This document shows positions 19,513 through 29,033 of a DNA stretch of 64,000 nt, one piece after another. This DNA comes from Cryomorphaceae bacterium. Its GTDB lineage: Bacteria; Bacteroidota; Bacteroidia; Flavobacteriales_D; Parvicellaceae. Every line of letters begins with the position of its first letter. Position 1 is the first letter of the stretch. A program made the position numbers and the translations under genes. The notes under the pieces are model-generated. The model saw only the letters and a program-made list of their open reading frames with translations. It did no database searches and had not been told where the DNA came from. The stretch is taken from contig CAJJBV010000003.1 in the NCBI GenBank assembly GCA_905182525.1, positions 186,001 through 250,000 on the forward strand. Reading direction: 5' to 3'.

Positions 19513-22500
19513 TCATCTTATAACGTTTATATGCCCTACTTTGTTATGGATTTTATTGTTAATGTCCGTGAATTCTAATTTCCAAAGATACTCTCCGTTC
19601 TCTACAAGGTTACCTTTATATATACCATTCCAAGGTTGGAATTTTGAATTTGATTGAAAAATAAGCTCTCCCCATCGAGTGAAAATATAGAACTTGTAGT
19701 TTTGATCTAAAATACCAAATCCATTGGGAAGCAATTCATCGTTAAGCCCATCTCCGTTTGGTGTGAATGCATTTGGAATAAAGACTCCATACTCCCCTTT
19801 GATAACAACATTTTTAGAATTTGTAGCTTCACAACCATTAATATCTGTAACCGTTAAGCTTACAATATAGTTTCCAGTGTCAACTGGAAAAGTATAAAAA
19901 GGGTTTTGTGAGCTGCTTTGCATTAATCCTCCAAAATCCCAATTCCAGTTGGTAATATTAATATCCGATTGGTCATAAAATCTTACTGTGGGATCAAACA
20001 TAGTTGTTGGGTTCGGATTCATGGTAAAGTCTGCAGTTGGATTTGTGAAAAATTGTAAATAGTTAGGTTTGGTTAAAGATCCTAGACAACTTCCAAAAGC
20101 AGCACTATTGATTACCGTTAAAGTAACATCATAAGACCCAGGGCTGTTGTATGTATGTGTTGCCACATTTGTTGACCCTGTAGTCCCATCACCAAAATCC
20201 CAAGTAACTGATCCTGAATTTGGAGTTAAGTTGGTTAGTTCAAATGGCAATTGAGGAATTTCACATAGAATTAAGTTTGCAGCAGTAAAATCAACAACTG
20301 GGAGCGGATTCACATTAATTGTTACCGAATCTCCTACGTATTTTGAACATGCGTCGTTTATAGTTGCTAAATAAGTAGTCGTTATAATTGGGGAAACACT
20401 ATAGTTTTGAGCTGTTCCTAATGAGTTATCCCAATAGAAATTATAAGGTGGAGTGCCTCCAGCAGCAATTGCTGAAATATTAGTGTTTTCTCCAAAGCAA
20501 ATAGATTCATCGTTTCCAGCATTAACAGTTAGTTGTGTTGGTTCTACAATATTTACTAAAGTAGTATCAATACAACCTGTTATATTATCTGTTAAAGTAC
20601 AAATATATTGTCCTGCAGGAAGATTAGTTGCCGTTTGAGTAATTTGTGTTGGAGCACTATTCCAAGAGAAGCTGTAGGTGGCTGAAGGATCAGATCCTAT
20701 TGCAGTAGCTGTTCCTGAAGATTCTCCAAAACAAATGACGTCTAATTTAGCATCAATACTTGCCATAAAAGGCAAGTTGTTCCCTGGTGAAATAGTAATA
20801 CTTATATTGGTATCGCAGTTATTGGCATCGGTAACAGTTACTGAATATGTGCCGGGAAGTAAGCTAGATAGTGTATTATTTGTTGTTGGGCCTGCTCCCC
20901 AATCGTAATTATAGTCAGGAAAACCACCTGTAAAATTAAGTACCGAAACTGAGCCATCAGGCAAGCCACAGTTAGAGTTTAAAAAATCTGTTGTAAAAGA
21001 AAACCCTAATGGATCAATTAAAGTAAAGGTAGAGTCTACAAAACATCCAAAATTATCTGTTACCGTAACAGTATAATTTCCCGCAGCTAAATTAGTAATT
21101 GTATTAGTGATTTGGATAGGGGAAGTATTCCAAGAGCAACTATATGGTGCTGATCCTCCTTGAGGAATTAAATTAATTCGCCCATCATTTCCGCCATTAC
21201 AAAGAGGGTTTGTTAGGGTCTTTAGCACGCTCAATTTTGGTATGACTTTAATTTCTATGCTGTCAATACCAACACAATTATTAGGGTTGCTAACTGTCAA
21301 CATATATAATGTGGTTTGCAGCGGCGATACAGTTGGATTATACGAATTCGAAAAATTGAGATTTGCTGGTTCATCCCAAGTATAGCTATAAGATGCATTA
21401 AAAGGATCTGCATTTAAATCAAAACTATCTCCTTCACAAATAATAGCAGTTAATCCTGCGTCAACTATCAAGTTAGAATCTACACTAACAATAACTGTTG
21501 TAATAGGGCTTACACAACCATTAATTGTTGTTTGAACGTAGTAAGATTTAGTTGATGTTAATATAGGAGTTGTAAAAGTATATGAAGTATCTAATACATT
21601 AACAGCAGAAATTGAATCAAACCATTGATAATTACCTACTGGCAATGTAGCTGTTAAAGTAGCCGAATTATTAGTGCAAATAGAAATATTTGCCACTGTT
21701 GGCGCAGCTGGAATAGGGTTAACCGTTACATTAAAAAATGCTGTATCTGAAATACATGGTAAAATTGCTTGAGTTTCATAAATAAAAGAATATGTTCCTG
21801 CTAAGCCAGTCGTAATTAAAACACCTGATAAAGAATTAAATTGTCCTGAGAATGTTGTTTCGGTAAATATTCCTGGATTAACTCCTAAGGAAAGAAGCTG
21901 GTTTAGATCAAAAGTTGTGTCACCTACACATAAAATAGTATCATTGTCATTTCCTGAGTTAGAAGATTGATTTAGGATTGTAAAGGTAGTGTCTTTAGAA
22001 CATCCATTTGTATCGCTAACAGTAACTGTATAGTTTCCTGCACCTAAATTAATTGCTGTTTGTGTAGTTTGGTTTGCTGCTAAAAAATCCCATTGAAATG
22101 TAAAAAGAGGAACTACCGCCAATAGGATTGGCAGAAGCCTGACCATTATTTAGTCCTCCACAATCATTAATAACAGATCCTGAAATATAAAATAGTGTAT
22201 CCGTTGATTCAAAGGCTCCAATATCTACAATGTTAGCTCCTCCATAGTTATTTAATCGAGGAAAATCTCTTTGATCTAAAGCTGGAGCAACAGCGTCTAA
22301 TCCAGCATCGATAGCAGGACTAGCTGGGCAGGTTGCAATTTTTATTGTGTGGGTTGACCCCCCATTATTTGCTAATGGAGAAATTAGTGGATCTTGCCCA
22401 ATAATATTTCCAGTTGTATTTCCTGTTAAAACACCAGATCCAATATTAAAAATTAAATTATGTCCATTGGTTGATGTAAATGTTCCATACAATTCTTCGT

Positions 22501-23828
22501 TAGAAGCAATTCCAGCAGTATTAGAATTCAGAATGTCATTATAATTGGTATTGCTTGCAATAAGTGTATTGCTTAAATCGACTGTACCCGATCTATTAAA
22601 AATTCCTCCGCCTAGTCCCTGTCCAGGTGTGCCTCCTGCAGCATATCCTCCTATTGAATTTAGTCTTTGACCTTGACCACCGTAAGCACTATTAAAAGCT
22701 ATTGAAGAATTTATAGACGTTATTGTTCCCCCGTTGTTAAAAATTCCGCCTCCAAAACCTGCACCACCACCACCACCACCACCACTACTACAACATGGAT
22801 TACAGCCTTGACCACCTCCAAATCCATTTAAGCCTCCAGAGCCAGGAGAAGTTCCTCCACCAGATCTAGCTCCACGACCACCACCACCAGCACCATAGCC
22901 TCCCATGCCGCCTGTGCCGCCAAAACTTCCAGAACTTCCTCCACCGCCTCCACCAGAAAAATCGCCTCCATTACCACCTGCACTACCTCCAGCTGCACCT
23001 CCATTACCACCAAGTAGTCCAGCTCCTCTTTTTCCTGTAAAGGTAAAATTCCCCCCGTTTGTAGATCCTGATGAAAACTTCCCTCCAACAGCATTATTAT
23101 TTGAAATAGTAGAGTTTTTTAGTGTTATTACTCCATTTAAGTTGTTATAAATAGCTCCGCCAAAACCAGGAGTACTTCCCCCTCCTCCTCCTCCATTTTG
23201 GCCATTAGTACCTCTACCACCAATTGCCTCATTTAAAAACAAGGTTGAATTTTCTATTGTTAAATTGCCAAAATTTGCAATTCCCCCGCCAAATCCACCA
23301 GAATAAGTAGCCCCAACTGGTAAAGTAGACGTGTTTTCTGTTATATGACAATAATTAATGGATAATACACCTTGGTTTAAAAACCCACCCCCGTGATCTT
23401 TTAATGTATTTCCATTTTTAATTGTTGTATTTGAAATTGTTAAGACTCCACGTTGATAATATGATGGAAACCTCTATCAATATTATTAACATCAATTATA
23501 GTAAGTGAGGGTGAAACACCGTTAATTGTAATATTAGAAGTAACATCTAAATCTCCTGTTGCAGAAGCATCTTCATTGATTCCTGCAACTGAAAGAGTAA
23601 TGTTCCTGCAGGTAATGTAATTGTATGTGCCCCGCCAAGTGCATTACTTTCTTGTATTGCAGCTCTTAGTGGACAATTTCCCAATCCATCATCACAAATC
23701 CCATTCCCTGGATTGGCATCTACTGCATCAACGATACTGTTTACAACAAAATTTTGAGCGTTTCCAGTAACAATTAGCAACAGAAAAAATAACAGTAATA
23801 AATATTTTTCTTTAATAAAAGTCCTCAT
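19513..23828 (-). pseudogene. Giant T9SS type B surface protein (choice-of-anchor Q, SprB-like repeats, PKD), split by three frameshifts
   Basis: The coding signal continues over about 4.3 kb but in changed frames near 23,600 (one base missing), near 23,455-23,470, and at a run of five A (plus strand) near 22,102-22,106 (one base extra). Joined, it would encode about 1,440 residues. It would have a signal peptide (MRTFIKEKYLLLLFFLLLIVTG) and a polymorphic-outer-membrane/choice-of-anchor Q region with very Gly-rich loops. SprB-like repeats follow (LAAGNYTVTVTDNFGC and similar), then PKD domains (VTWDFGDGTTGSTNVATHTY) and a gliding-associated C-terminal type B sorting domain (FIPNAFTPNGDGLNDELLP). 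The largest intact piece, 19,513-22,146, is 877 residues. Either a decaying surface adhesin or a correct gene with consensus errors. Confidence 0.8.
22762..22785. repeat. Trinucleotide microsatellite, eight CAC units
   Basis: Eight tandem CAC triplets lie inside the Gly-rich part of the giant surface protein gene. On the coding strand they read as consecutive GGT glycine codons in the frame of that segment. Such a tract can gain or lose whole triplets without shifting the frame. Confidence 0.8.
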
Positions 23829-23932
23829 GTTATAATGCGATTTAAAATAAATCAATACATGGTTATTAATTATACGTAATATAAATGAATTAGTTTATTT
23901 AGACTAATTTCTAGATGTTTTGATAATTAAAA

Positions 23933-24298
23933 TTAGAATTTTTTAGACTTATAAGAAACAAACATATGAATCCAAACCGATCTGGAAACTACTACTATAT
24001 ATGGTGTTAAGACAATTATAAAGCCCAAAATAAAATATATAATATTTTTCCAGTGGATGCTGGTAAACCAAAATAAAAGATTAAATACAATAAGAGAATT
24101 CAATACTTGAAATCCATAACTTACATATGCAGCACCTTGATAGAAACCTGGCTCTAATGAAAATTTTAAATCGCATTTAGAGCAGCGTTCATGCATCTTG
24201 TTAAGATCTCTTAATTTATAAGGATTTTGATTTATGAAAAGACTACCTATTCTACAATTTGGACATTTAAGTTGGAAAACAGAACGGAAAAAATTCAA
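23933..24298 (-). CDS. DUF983 family membrane protein
   Basis: A 121-residue protein. Two CxxC pairs at the N-terminus (CPNCRIGSLF and CSKCDLKF), likely a small zinc ribbon, precede two membrane helices at about residues 62-80 and 87-106. The GFYQGAAYVSYGFQ segment between them is the DUF983 hallmark. Function is unknown; other members occur near cytochrome oxidase and cell-envelope genes. Its start overlaps the SOUL gene by 4 bases, so the pair is co-transcribed. Confidence 0.85.
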   Translation of the reverse strand: MNFFRSVFQLKCPNCRIGSLFINQNPYKLRDLNKMHERCSKCDLKFSLEPGFYQGAAYVSYGFQVLNSLIVFNLLFWFTSIHWKNIIYFILGFIIVLTPYIVVVSRSVWIHMFVSYKSKKF

Positions 24299-24903
24299 TC
24301 TTTAAAAAGTTTATTTTTCACATCTAAAGCATCTACTTCTACCCAAATTTCATTTTTTCGATTAATAAATTGAAATGGAGGTTGATAAACAGCAATCATG
24401 AAATCGTTATTGCATTTAATGTCGTTTTTCTTTAAAGTATTTAACAGCATCTTGTGATTAGATGCACAATTATTTTCGTTTGCAAAACCACTAAATTTTA
24501 TTGAAGCAATACATTGATTTTTCACGGTTTCAAAAAATATATCCTCGGTGTTTGGAGATGGTAGATTGCTAAACTCCATTGGCATAATAAATGAGAAAGA
24601 GGATTTATTACTCATATTATAAAGAACGGGAGAAGTCATAGCTATTTGCAAACTATCCTTATTTCCACCAAAAATATAGTTGGCCAAAACTGGAAACTTA
24701 CTACTTGCAGAGTTCATATTGTAGGCCTTTGAATTAACAGAGGCTTTTATGTACTCATCGTAGATTTTAAAGTCTATAGAATCTATAGTGCCAAGAATTA
24801 CATTTGGTAGCGTTTCATAATTTTTATTAGAATAAGAAGTATAAAATTGCCATGCAGTAAAAACAAATAAAATTGCAAAAAATATGTAGAGGAAAGTTTT
24901 CAT
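24295..24903 (-). CDS. SOUL/HBP-like heme-binding family protein
   Basis: A 202-residue protein with one N-terminal membrane segment (FLYIFFAILFVFTAWQFYT). The family pattern occurs in order: YDEYIKASVN, LANYIFGGNKDSLQIAMTSPV, SFSFIMPMEFS, SIKFSGFA and the C-terminal NRKNEIWVEVDAL. SOUL proteins bind heme or other tetrapyrroles in eukaryotes; for bacterial members this is not established. It is probably membrane-anchored on the periplasmic side and is followed by the overlapping DUF983 gene. Confidence 0.85.
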   Translation of the reverse strand: MKTFLYIFFAILFVFTAWQFYTSYSNKNYETLPNVILGTIDSIDFKIYDEYIKASVNSKAYNMNSASSKFPVLANYIFGGNKDSLQIAMTSPVLYNMSNKSSFSFIMPMEFSNLPSPNTEDIFFETVKNQCIASIKFSGFANENNCASNHKMLLNTLKKNDIKCNNDFMIAVYQPPFQFINRKNEIWVEVDALDVKNKLFKD

Positions 24904-24970
24904 TTATTGATAAACAAATATACTAAAATTATTAATTTTGTTTAATTTTAAAAACTAAATATTAAACAGA

Positions 24971-25672
24971 ATGTTTGTAGGCATTGATGGATATATAAAT
25001 GGTTGGTGTTGCTGTATAATACAGGAGAATATTAGAATAGAATTGCATGAAAATTTAAATAATTTATTTGAAACTATCGGAACTAATAACCTAACATTAA
25101 TCGATATACCTTTAGGGCTTTCTTCTAAAAATTTTGAAAGAAGTATTGATTTTAAGTTAAGAACTTATTTGCCTAAAAATAAAAAAAGTAGTGTTTTTAC
25201 AGCTCCTTGCCGAGAAGCAGTTTTAAGTAGTGACTACAGTTCTGCAAAAGAAGCAAATAAAATTATAACCAAAAGAAGCATTTCAATACAGTCTTGGAAT
25301 ATTAGTAAAAAAATTAAAGAGGCCGATGAGTTCTTAAGTTCTAATATTGAAAATAAATTTTTAATTCATGAATCACACCCTGAATTTTGTTTTATCAATT
25401 TAAATAATAACAAACCACTTTTATTTAATAAAAAAACAAAAGATGGGTTTGAAGAAAGGGTTTCTATTCTAAGCAATTATGAAAAACAAATTTCATTTAT
25501 TGTAGAAGATTTTTTTAAGAAAAATAAAAAAGAAATGGTGAAAAAAGATGATATTTTAGACTCAATTGCACTAGCAATAACTTCAAAAAAATGGCAAAAA
25601 AACGGATCTAGAATTATTACACAATCACCTGAAAATGACGAATTAGGTATACCATTTGAAATTTATTACTAA
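24971..25672 (+). CDS. DUF429 family protein
   Basis: A 233-residue protein with the DUF429 layout, an RNase H-like fold. It opens with VGIDGYINGWCC, has TLIDIPLGLSS near residue 46 and VFTAPCREAV near 83. HESHPEFCFINLNN near 139 and DDILDSIALAIT near 202 carry conserved acidic and His residues. The biochemical role of the family is unknown. It is the first gene of a four-gene plus-strand operon; its TAA overlaps the photolyase ATG (TAATG). Confidence 0.85.
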   Translation: MFVGIDGYINGWCCCIIQENIRIELHENLNNLFETIGTNNLTLIDIPLGLSSKNFERSIDFKLRTYLPKNKKSSVFTAPCREAVLSSDYSSAKEANKIITKRSISIQSWNISKKIKEADEFLSSNIENKFLIHESHPEFCFINLNNNKPLLFNKKTKDGFEERVSILSNYEKQISFIVEDFFKKNKKEMVKKDDILDSIALAITSKKWQKNGSRIITQSPENDELGIPFEIYY

Positions 25673-27150
25673 TGATGAAAATAAATATAATTTTTCCAAA
25701 CCAACTATTTAAAGACTCCGAGCTTTTAGATGAAAACTCCACTCATTATATTATTGAAGAGAACATGTTCTTTAATCATTATAATTTTCATAAACAAAAA
25801 ATATATTTTCATAGATGCTCCATGAAAAATTATTATGACTTCTTGGTGCTTAAAGGGCTCAAGGTAAATTATATAAATTCTAACGATGAAAACTCAGATA
25901 TTAGAAAGTTTATTGATCAGCTAAATAGTACTGAAATTGATAAAATTCAATGTATTGATCCTGAAGATAATTGGCTAGAAAAAAGGTTAAGAGAATCGTC
26001 AAAAAAGAAAGGTATTGATCTTGTATTATTAGAAAATCCTGCATTTATTAATACCAAAAAAGATCTTGATCCATTTTTTAGAACAGACAAGAAAAAATTA
26101 TATCAAACATCATTTTATAAAGCCGAAAGAAATAGACTTCATATTTTATTAGATGGTATAAACACTCCACAAGGCGGCAAATGGACCTATGATGATCAAA
26201 ACAGAGAAAAGTATCCTAAAGATAAAACCACTCCGAAAATTAATTTTCCAAAAAAAACTAAAAATCATCAAGAAGCGTTATTATATGTTGAAAATAATTT
26301 TAAAAATAATAATGGTGCGTTAAGCGATGACCCTCTGTATCCAACAGATTTTGAAACTGCTGAAAATTGGTTCAATGATTTTTTAAAAACTAGATTTAAA
26401 GAGTTTGGTCCTTATGAGGATGCTATATTAAAAGAGAAATCAATTATCAATCATAGCATATTATCACCACTTATAAATTCAGGTTTATTGTATCCTAAAA
26501 TTATTGTAAATAAAACACTAGAATATTATAAAAAAAATAATATTCCTATTAATTCTTGTGAGGGTTTCATAAGGCAAATTATTGGATGGAGAGAATTTAT
26601 TCGAGGTGTTTATCGTTGCAAAGGAACTGAAGAGAGAACTAAAAACTTTTGGGGATTCAACAGGAAAATTCCAGAATCTTTTTATAGTGGAACAACTGGT
26701 ATCGAACCTCTTGATGATACTATACATAAAATAAATAAATCTGGATATGCAAATCATATTGAAAGATTAATGATTGTTGGGAATTTTATGCTTTTATGTG
26801 AATTTGATCCAGATGAAGTTCATAGATGGTTTATGGAGCTTTTTATTGACTCTTATGACTGGGTAATGGTTCCTAACGTTTACGGGATGAGTCAATTTGC
26901 CGATGGAGGACTAATGTCTTCTAAACCTTATATAAGTAGTAGCAATTATATTATAAAAATGAGTAATTATAAAAAAGGAGAATGGTGTAAAATTTGGGAC
27001 GGGTTATTCTGGAATTTTATGGATAAACAAAGAGCTTTTTTCCTTAAAAACCCTAGAATGAGAATGCTAATTAGTAGTTTTGATAAAATGGATTCATCCA
27101 AAAAAGAAACTCACTTAGTTACAGCTGACAATTTTTTAAACAGTCTTTAA
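25672..27150 (+). CDS. Cryptochrome/photolyase-related protein of the FeS-BCP (DPRP) family lacking Fe-S ligands
   Basis: A 492-residue flavoprotein related to the bacterial (6-4) photolyases such as Agrobacterium PhrB. The N-terminal Rossmann-like domain (about 1-130) is followed by a helical FAD domain with EGFIRQIIGWREFIRG near 303, YANHIERLMIVGNFMLL and PNVYGMSQFADGGLMSSKPYIS near 410. In PhrB four Cys hold a 4Fe-4S cluster. Here only the last (Cys439, in GEWCKIW) is present; the first is Pro and the CxxC pair and its loop are missing. The cluster is therefore probably absent. A repair role (6-4 or CPD) is inferred from family and not shown. Confidence 0.88.
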   Translation: MMKINIIFPNQLFKDSELLDENSTHYIIEENMFFNHYNFHKQKIYFHRCSMKNYYDFLVLKGLKVNYINSNDENSDIRKFIDQLNSTEIDKIQCIDPEDNWLEKRLRESSKKKGIDLVLLENPAFINTKKDLDPFFRTDKKKLYQTSFYKAERNRLHILLDGINTPQGGKWTYDDQNREKYPKDKTTPKINFPKKTKNHQEALLYVENNFKNNNGALSDDPLYPTDFETAENWFNDFLKTRFKEFGPYEDAILKEKSIINHSILSPLINSGLLYPKIIVNKTLEYYKKNNIPINSCEGFIRQIIGWREFIRGVYRCKGTEERTKNFWGFNRKIPESFYSGTTGIEPLDDTIHKINKSGYANHIERLMIVGNFMLLCEFDPDEVHRWFMELFIDSYDWVMVPNVYGMSQFADGGLMSSKPYISSSNYIIKMSNYKKGEWCKIWDGLFWNFMDKQRAFFLKNPRMRMLISSFDKMDSSKKETHLVTADNFLNSL

Positions 27151-27162
27151 ATCTTTAAATAA

Positions 27163-27576
27163 ATGGGGTTATACAACATCACCTACAAAAATAAAGAGAA
27201 TGAAAAACTCATTAACCAAGAAATGGGAAATGCTTATTCTATAATCAATAAATTAAAGCTTGGCGGTATAGGGTCTAGAAGAATGATTATTGAACATTTT
27301 AGTGAGAACATGAATCATTTAAAGTTAAAAGTTAGTGGATTACAATATGGCAATATTGAAATTAGGCCTAGTGGAATAATTTTACACATAAATCAAGGTA
27401 TTTACACCTACGCTTGGACCATTCCTTTTTTTCATTTAAATATTTATAACGGGGATTATTTTACAATTCATGGAGCGGGAGAATTTATTCAATTTAACAG
27501 AGAAAAAAGCTGGAAAGAAAACCGTACATTTCTTAATAAGTTAGTCCATCTAAAGGCCAATTTTAATCCTATTTAA
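27163..27576 (+). CDS. Hypothetical protein in photolyase operon
   Basis: A 137-residue protein without signal peptide or membrane helix that I do not recognise. It is rich in beta-strand patterns, for example NMNHLKLKVSGLQYGNIEIRPSGIILHI and YTYAWTIPFFHLNIYN, with a basic C-terminus. It starts 12 bases after the photolyase gene and ends 2 bases before the thioesterase start, so it is a firm operon member. A role with the photolyase or thioesterase is possible but only inferred from position. Confidence 0.75.
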   Translation: MGLYNITYKNKENEKLINQEMGNAYSIINKLKLGGIGSRRMIIEHFSENMNHLKLKVSGLQYGNIEIRPSGIILHINQGIYTYAWTIPFFHLNIYNGDYFTIHGAGEFIQFNREKSWKENRTFLNKLVHLKANFNPI

Positions 27577-27578
27577 AT

Positions 27579-28100
27579 ATGTACCCTATACTAAGGCTAA
27601 TAAAAGTTGTTACTGTAAGTCAATTTCAAAAGAAACTTTCCTTTGATAATGAATATATTGACCGCATAAATCTTATGGTTTTACCGCAAGATATAGATCC
27701 TTTCATGGAACTTAATAATGGTAGATATGTTACACTTTTAGATTTAGGAAGATTTAGCCTTGGTGCCAAAGTAAACATGGGAGGTTTTTTAAAAAGAAAT
27801 AAATGGTCTTTAACAATTATTGGAACTTATAATGAATATAGATATAGATTAAGACTTTTTCAGCGTTTTGTATTACAAACTAAAATTATTGGATATGATG
27901 ATAAATGGTTTTATTTTTTTCAGAAAGCAGAAAGAAATGGAAAAACTCATATGGCATCGGTAGTTAAATTTGCATACACTAGTAAAGAAGGTTTAGTAAT
28001 GCCTAAAGTGGTTATTTCTGCAATGGGAATAAAATACGAGCCAAATAAACTTCCAACATGGATTAATGAGCTGACAGAACATCAGCTTTTTAAAAAATAG
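27579..28100 (+). CDS. Hotdog-fold acyl-CoA thioesterase (4HBT/THEM6-like)
   Basis: A 173-residue protein. The segment LPQDIDPFMELNNGRYVTLLDLGRF is the hotdog active-site pattern (D-x-x-x-x-x-NNGRY), as in 4-hydroxybenzoyl-CoA thioesterase-like and THEM6-like proteins. Later strands (FVLQTKIIGYDDKWFYFFQKAERNGK) fit the fold. It probably hydrolyses an acyl thioester; the acyl group is unknown. It is the last gene of the DUF429-photolyase operon and converges on proteorhodopsin across a hairpin terminator. Confidence 0.8.
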   Translation: MYPILRLIKVVTVSQFQKKLSFDNEYIDRINLMVLPQDIDPFMELNNGRYVTLLDLGRFSLGAKVNMGGFLKRNKWSLTIIGTYNEYRYRLRLFQRFVLQTKIIGYDDKWFYFFQKAERNGKTHMASVVKFAYTSKEGLVMPKVVISAMGIKYEPNKLPTWINELTEHQLFKK

Positions 28101-28103
28101 CAT

Positions 28104-28128
28104 AAAAAAAGGAGGGCAAGCCCTCCTT
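28104..28128 (-). terminator. Terminator between thioesterase and proteorhodopsin genes
   Basis: GGAGGGC (28111-28117) and GCCCTCC (28120-28126) form a GC-rich hairpin. Read on the minus strand it is followed by seven T, which fits the end of the proteorhodopsin transcript. On the plus strand a less regular T run follows, so it may also stop the photolyase operon. Confidence 0.85.
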
Positions 28129-28150
28129 AAAAAAATATTTTTAGTTTATG

Positions 28151-28882
28151 TTACTTCGAAGAAGAAGAAACAGCTAAGTTGTAAACAACTAGACCAAAAC
28201 CAATTTTGTTGATAGCATCACCAATGTTATAAATAACATCCATGTCTAATCCACCAAATATTCCTTCATACCAACCTGGAGTACCAGCCATATATCCAAT
28301 TGGATAAATTGCCCATCCTATTAATACAAATTTACATAGAATATTGTGAGCCTTAAGAACTTCTCCACCAGCTGAAGTAGCTAATGCTTTTGCCTCTCCG
28401 AACCAGATTATATACACTATGTAAAAGTAAGCAGCACCAGAAACAGCTCCCCATACTTGGGCATTTGCTTGGTCTACACCTTCACCAGCATATCCAGTTA
28501 CTAACATTACTGTAGATGCTCCAATAAGAGTCCACATTAATCTTTTAGTTGCACCAGCTGCTCTTAGAATTAAATAAAATTCTACGCACATTAATGGTAC
28601 AGTTAGAATCCAATCAACATATCTAAAAAATGTTGGAGATTCAGCGTTAGTAGCCCAGTAATCACGCATGTAATAATAGTGAACTGCTGCTATAAAAGTA
28701 ATGAGTCCTGAGACTAAAATAGAAGTTCTCCATTTTGCGTCAAAAGAATTCATTGATAAGAAAAAGAAGGCCGAAGCCGCCATCATGGCCATACATCCTA
28801 CAAAAAATGTAAAACCAACATAATCATCAGTAGCCATTTTGGGTACTGCGAGTAACATATTATTTAAAGTTTCCATATTCAA
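28151..28882 (-). CDS. Proteorhodopsin, green-absorbing proton pump
   Basis: A 243-residue seven-helix retinal protein that exports protons in light. Helix C (RYVDWILTVPLMCVEFY) carries Asp90, Thr94 and Glu101, the acceptor-Thr-donor (DTE) set of outward proton pumps. The tuning site is Met98, which corresponds to residue 105 of the reference protein; Met or Leu there gives green absorption, Gln blue. His68 matches the conserved His75. Lys226 in helix G (DAINKIGFGLVV) binds retinal. No retinal synthesis gene (blh) is in the window. It is monocistronic, with its own promoter and terminator. Confidence 0.97.
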   Translation of the reverse strand: MNMETLNNMLLAVPKMATDDYVGFTFFVGCMAMMAASAFFFLSMNSFDAKWRTSILVSGLITFIAAVHYYYMRDYWATNAESPTFFRYVDWILTVPLMCVEFYLILRAAGATKRLMWTLIGASTVMLVTGYAGEGVDQANAQVWGAVSGAAYFYIVYIIWFGEAKALATSAGGEVLKAHNILCKFVLIGWAIYPIGYMAGTPGWYEGIFGGLDMDVIYNIGDAINKIGFGLVVYNLAVSSSSK

Positions 28883-28906
28883 GTTTAAAGTTTATCGTTT
28901 GTTGAA

Positions 28907-28939
28907 CGAATTTAACTATTAATTCAACAGATTTCCAAA
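28907..28939 (-). promoter_or_regulatory. Predicted proteorhodopsin promoter with overlapping inverted repeat
   Basis: On the minus strand TTTG (28939-28936) and TAAATTCG (28914-28907) are 21 bases apart, one mismatch from the Bacteroidota consensus TTTG-N20-TAnnTTTG. A start near 28900 would give a leader of about 18 bases. An imperfect inverted repeat, GTTGAA (28901-28906) to TTCAAC (28923-28928), covers the -7 element and could be an operator. Confidence 0.5.
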
Positions 28940-29033
28940 TTTTTGTTAATTTTTTTTTGCAACAGAGGGAATTACTCTAGTTAATTAAGCAATTAATGTA
29001 GAAAAAACACTAATTACGAACATAAATATATAT

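Noticed and set aside
22740-22800. CAC repeat as a CRISPR-like or mobile feature
   Set aside because: It is a simple triplet run inside coding sequence, without spacers.
22905-23150. Pro-rich open frame on the plus strand
   Set aside because: It is the reverse reading of the Gly-rich loops of the giant surface protein (GGN codons read backward as Pro codons) and has no start context.
28151-28882. Sodium- or chloride-pumping rhodopsin
   Set aside because: Helix C has Asp-Thr-Glu (DTE), not the NDQ or NTQ sets of sodium or chloride pumps.
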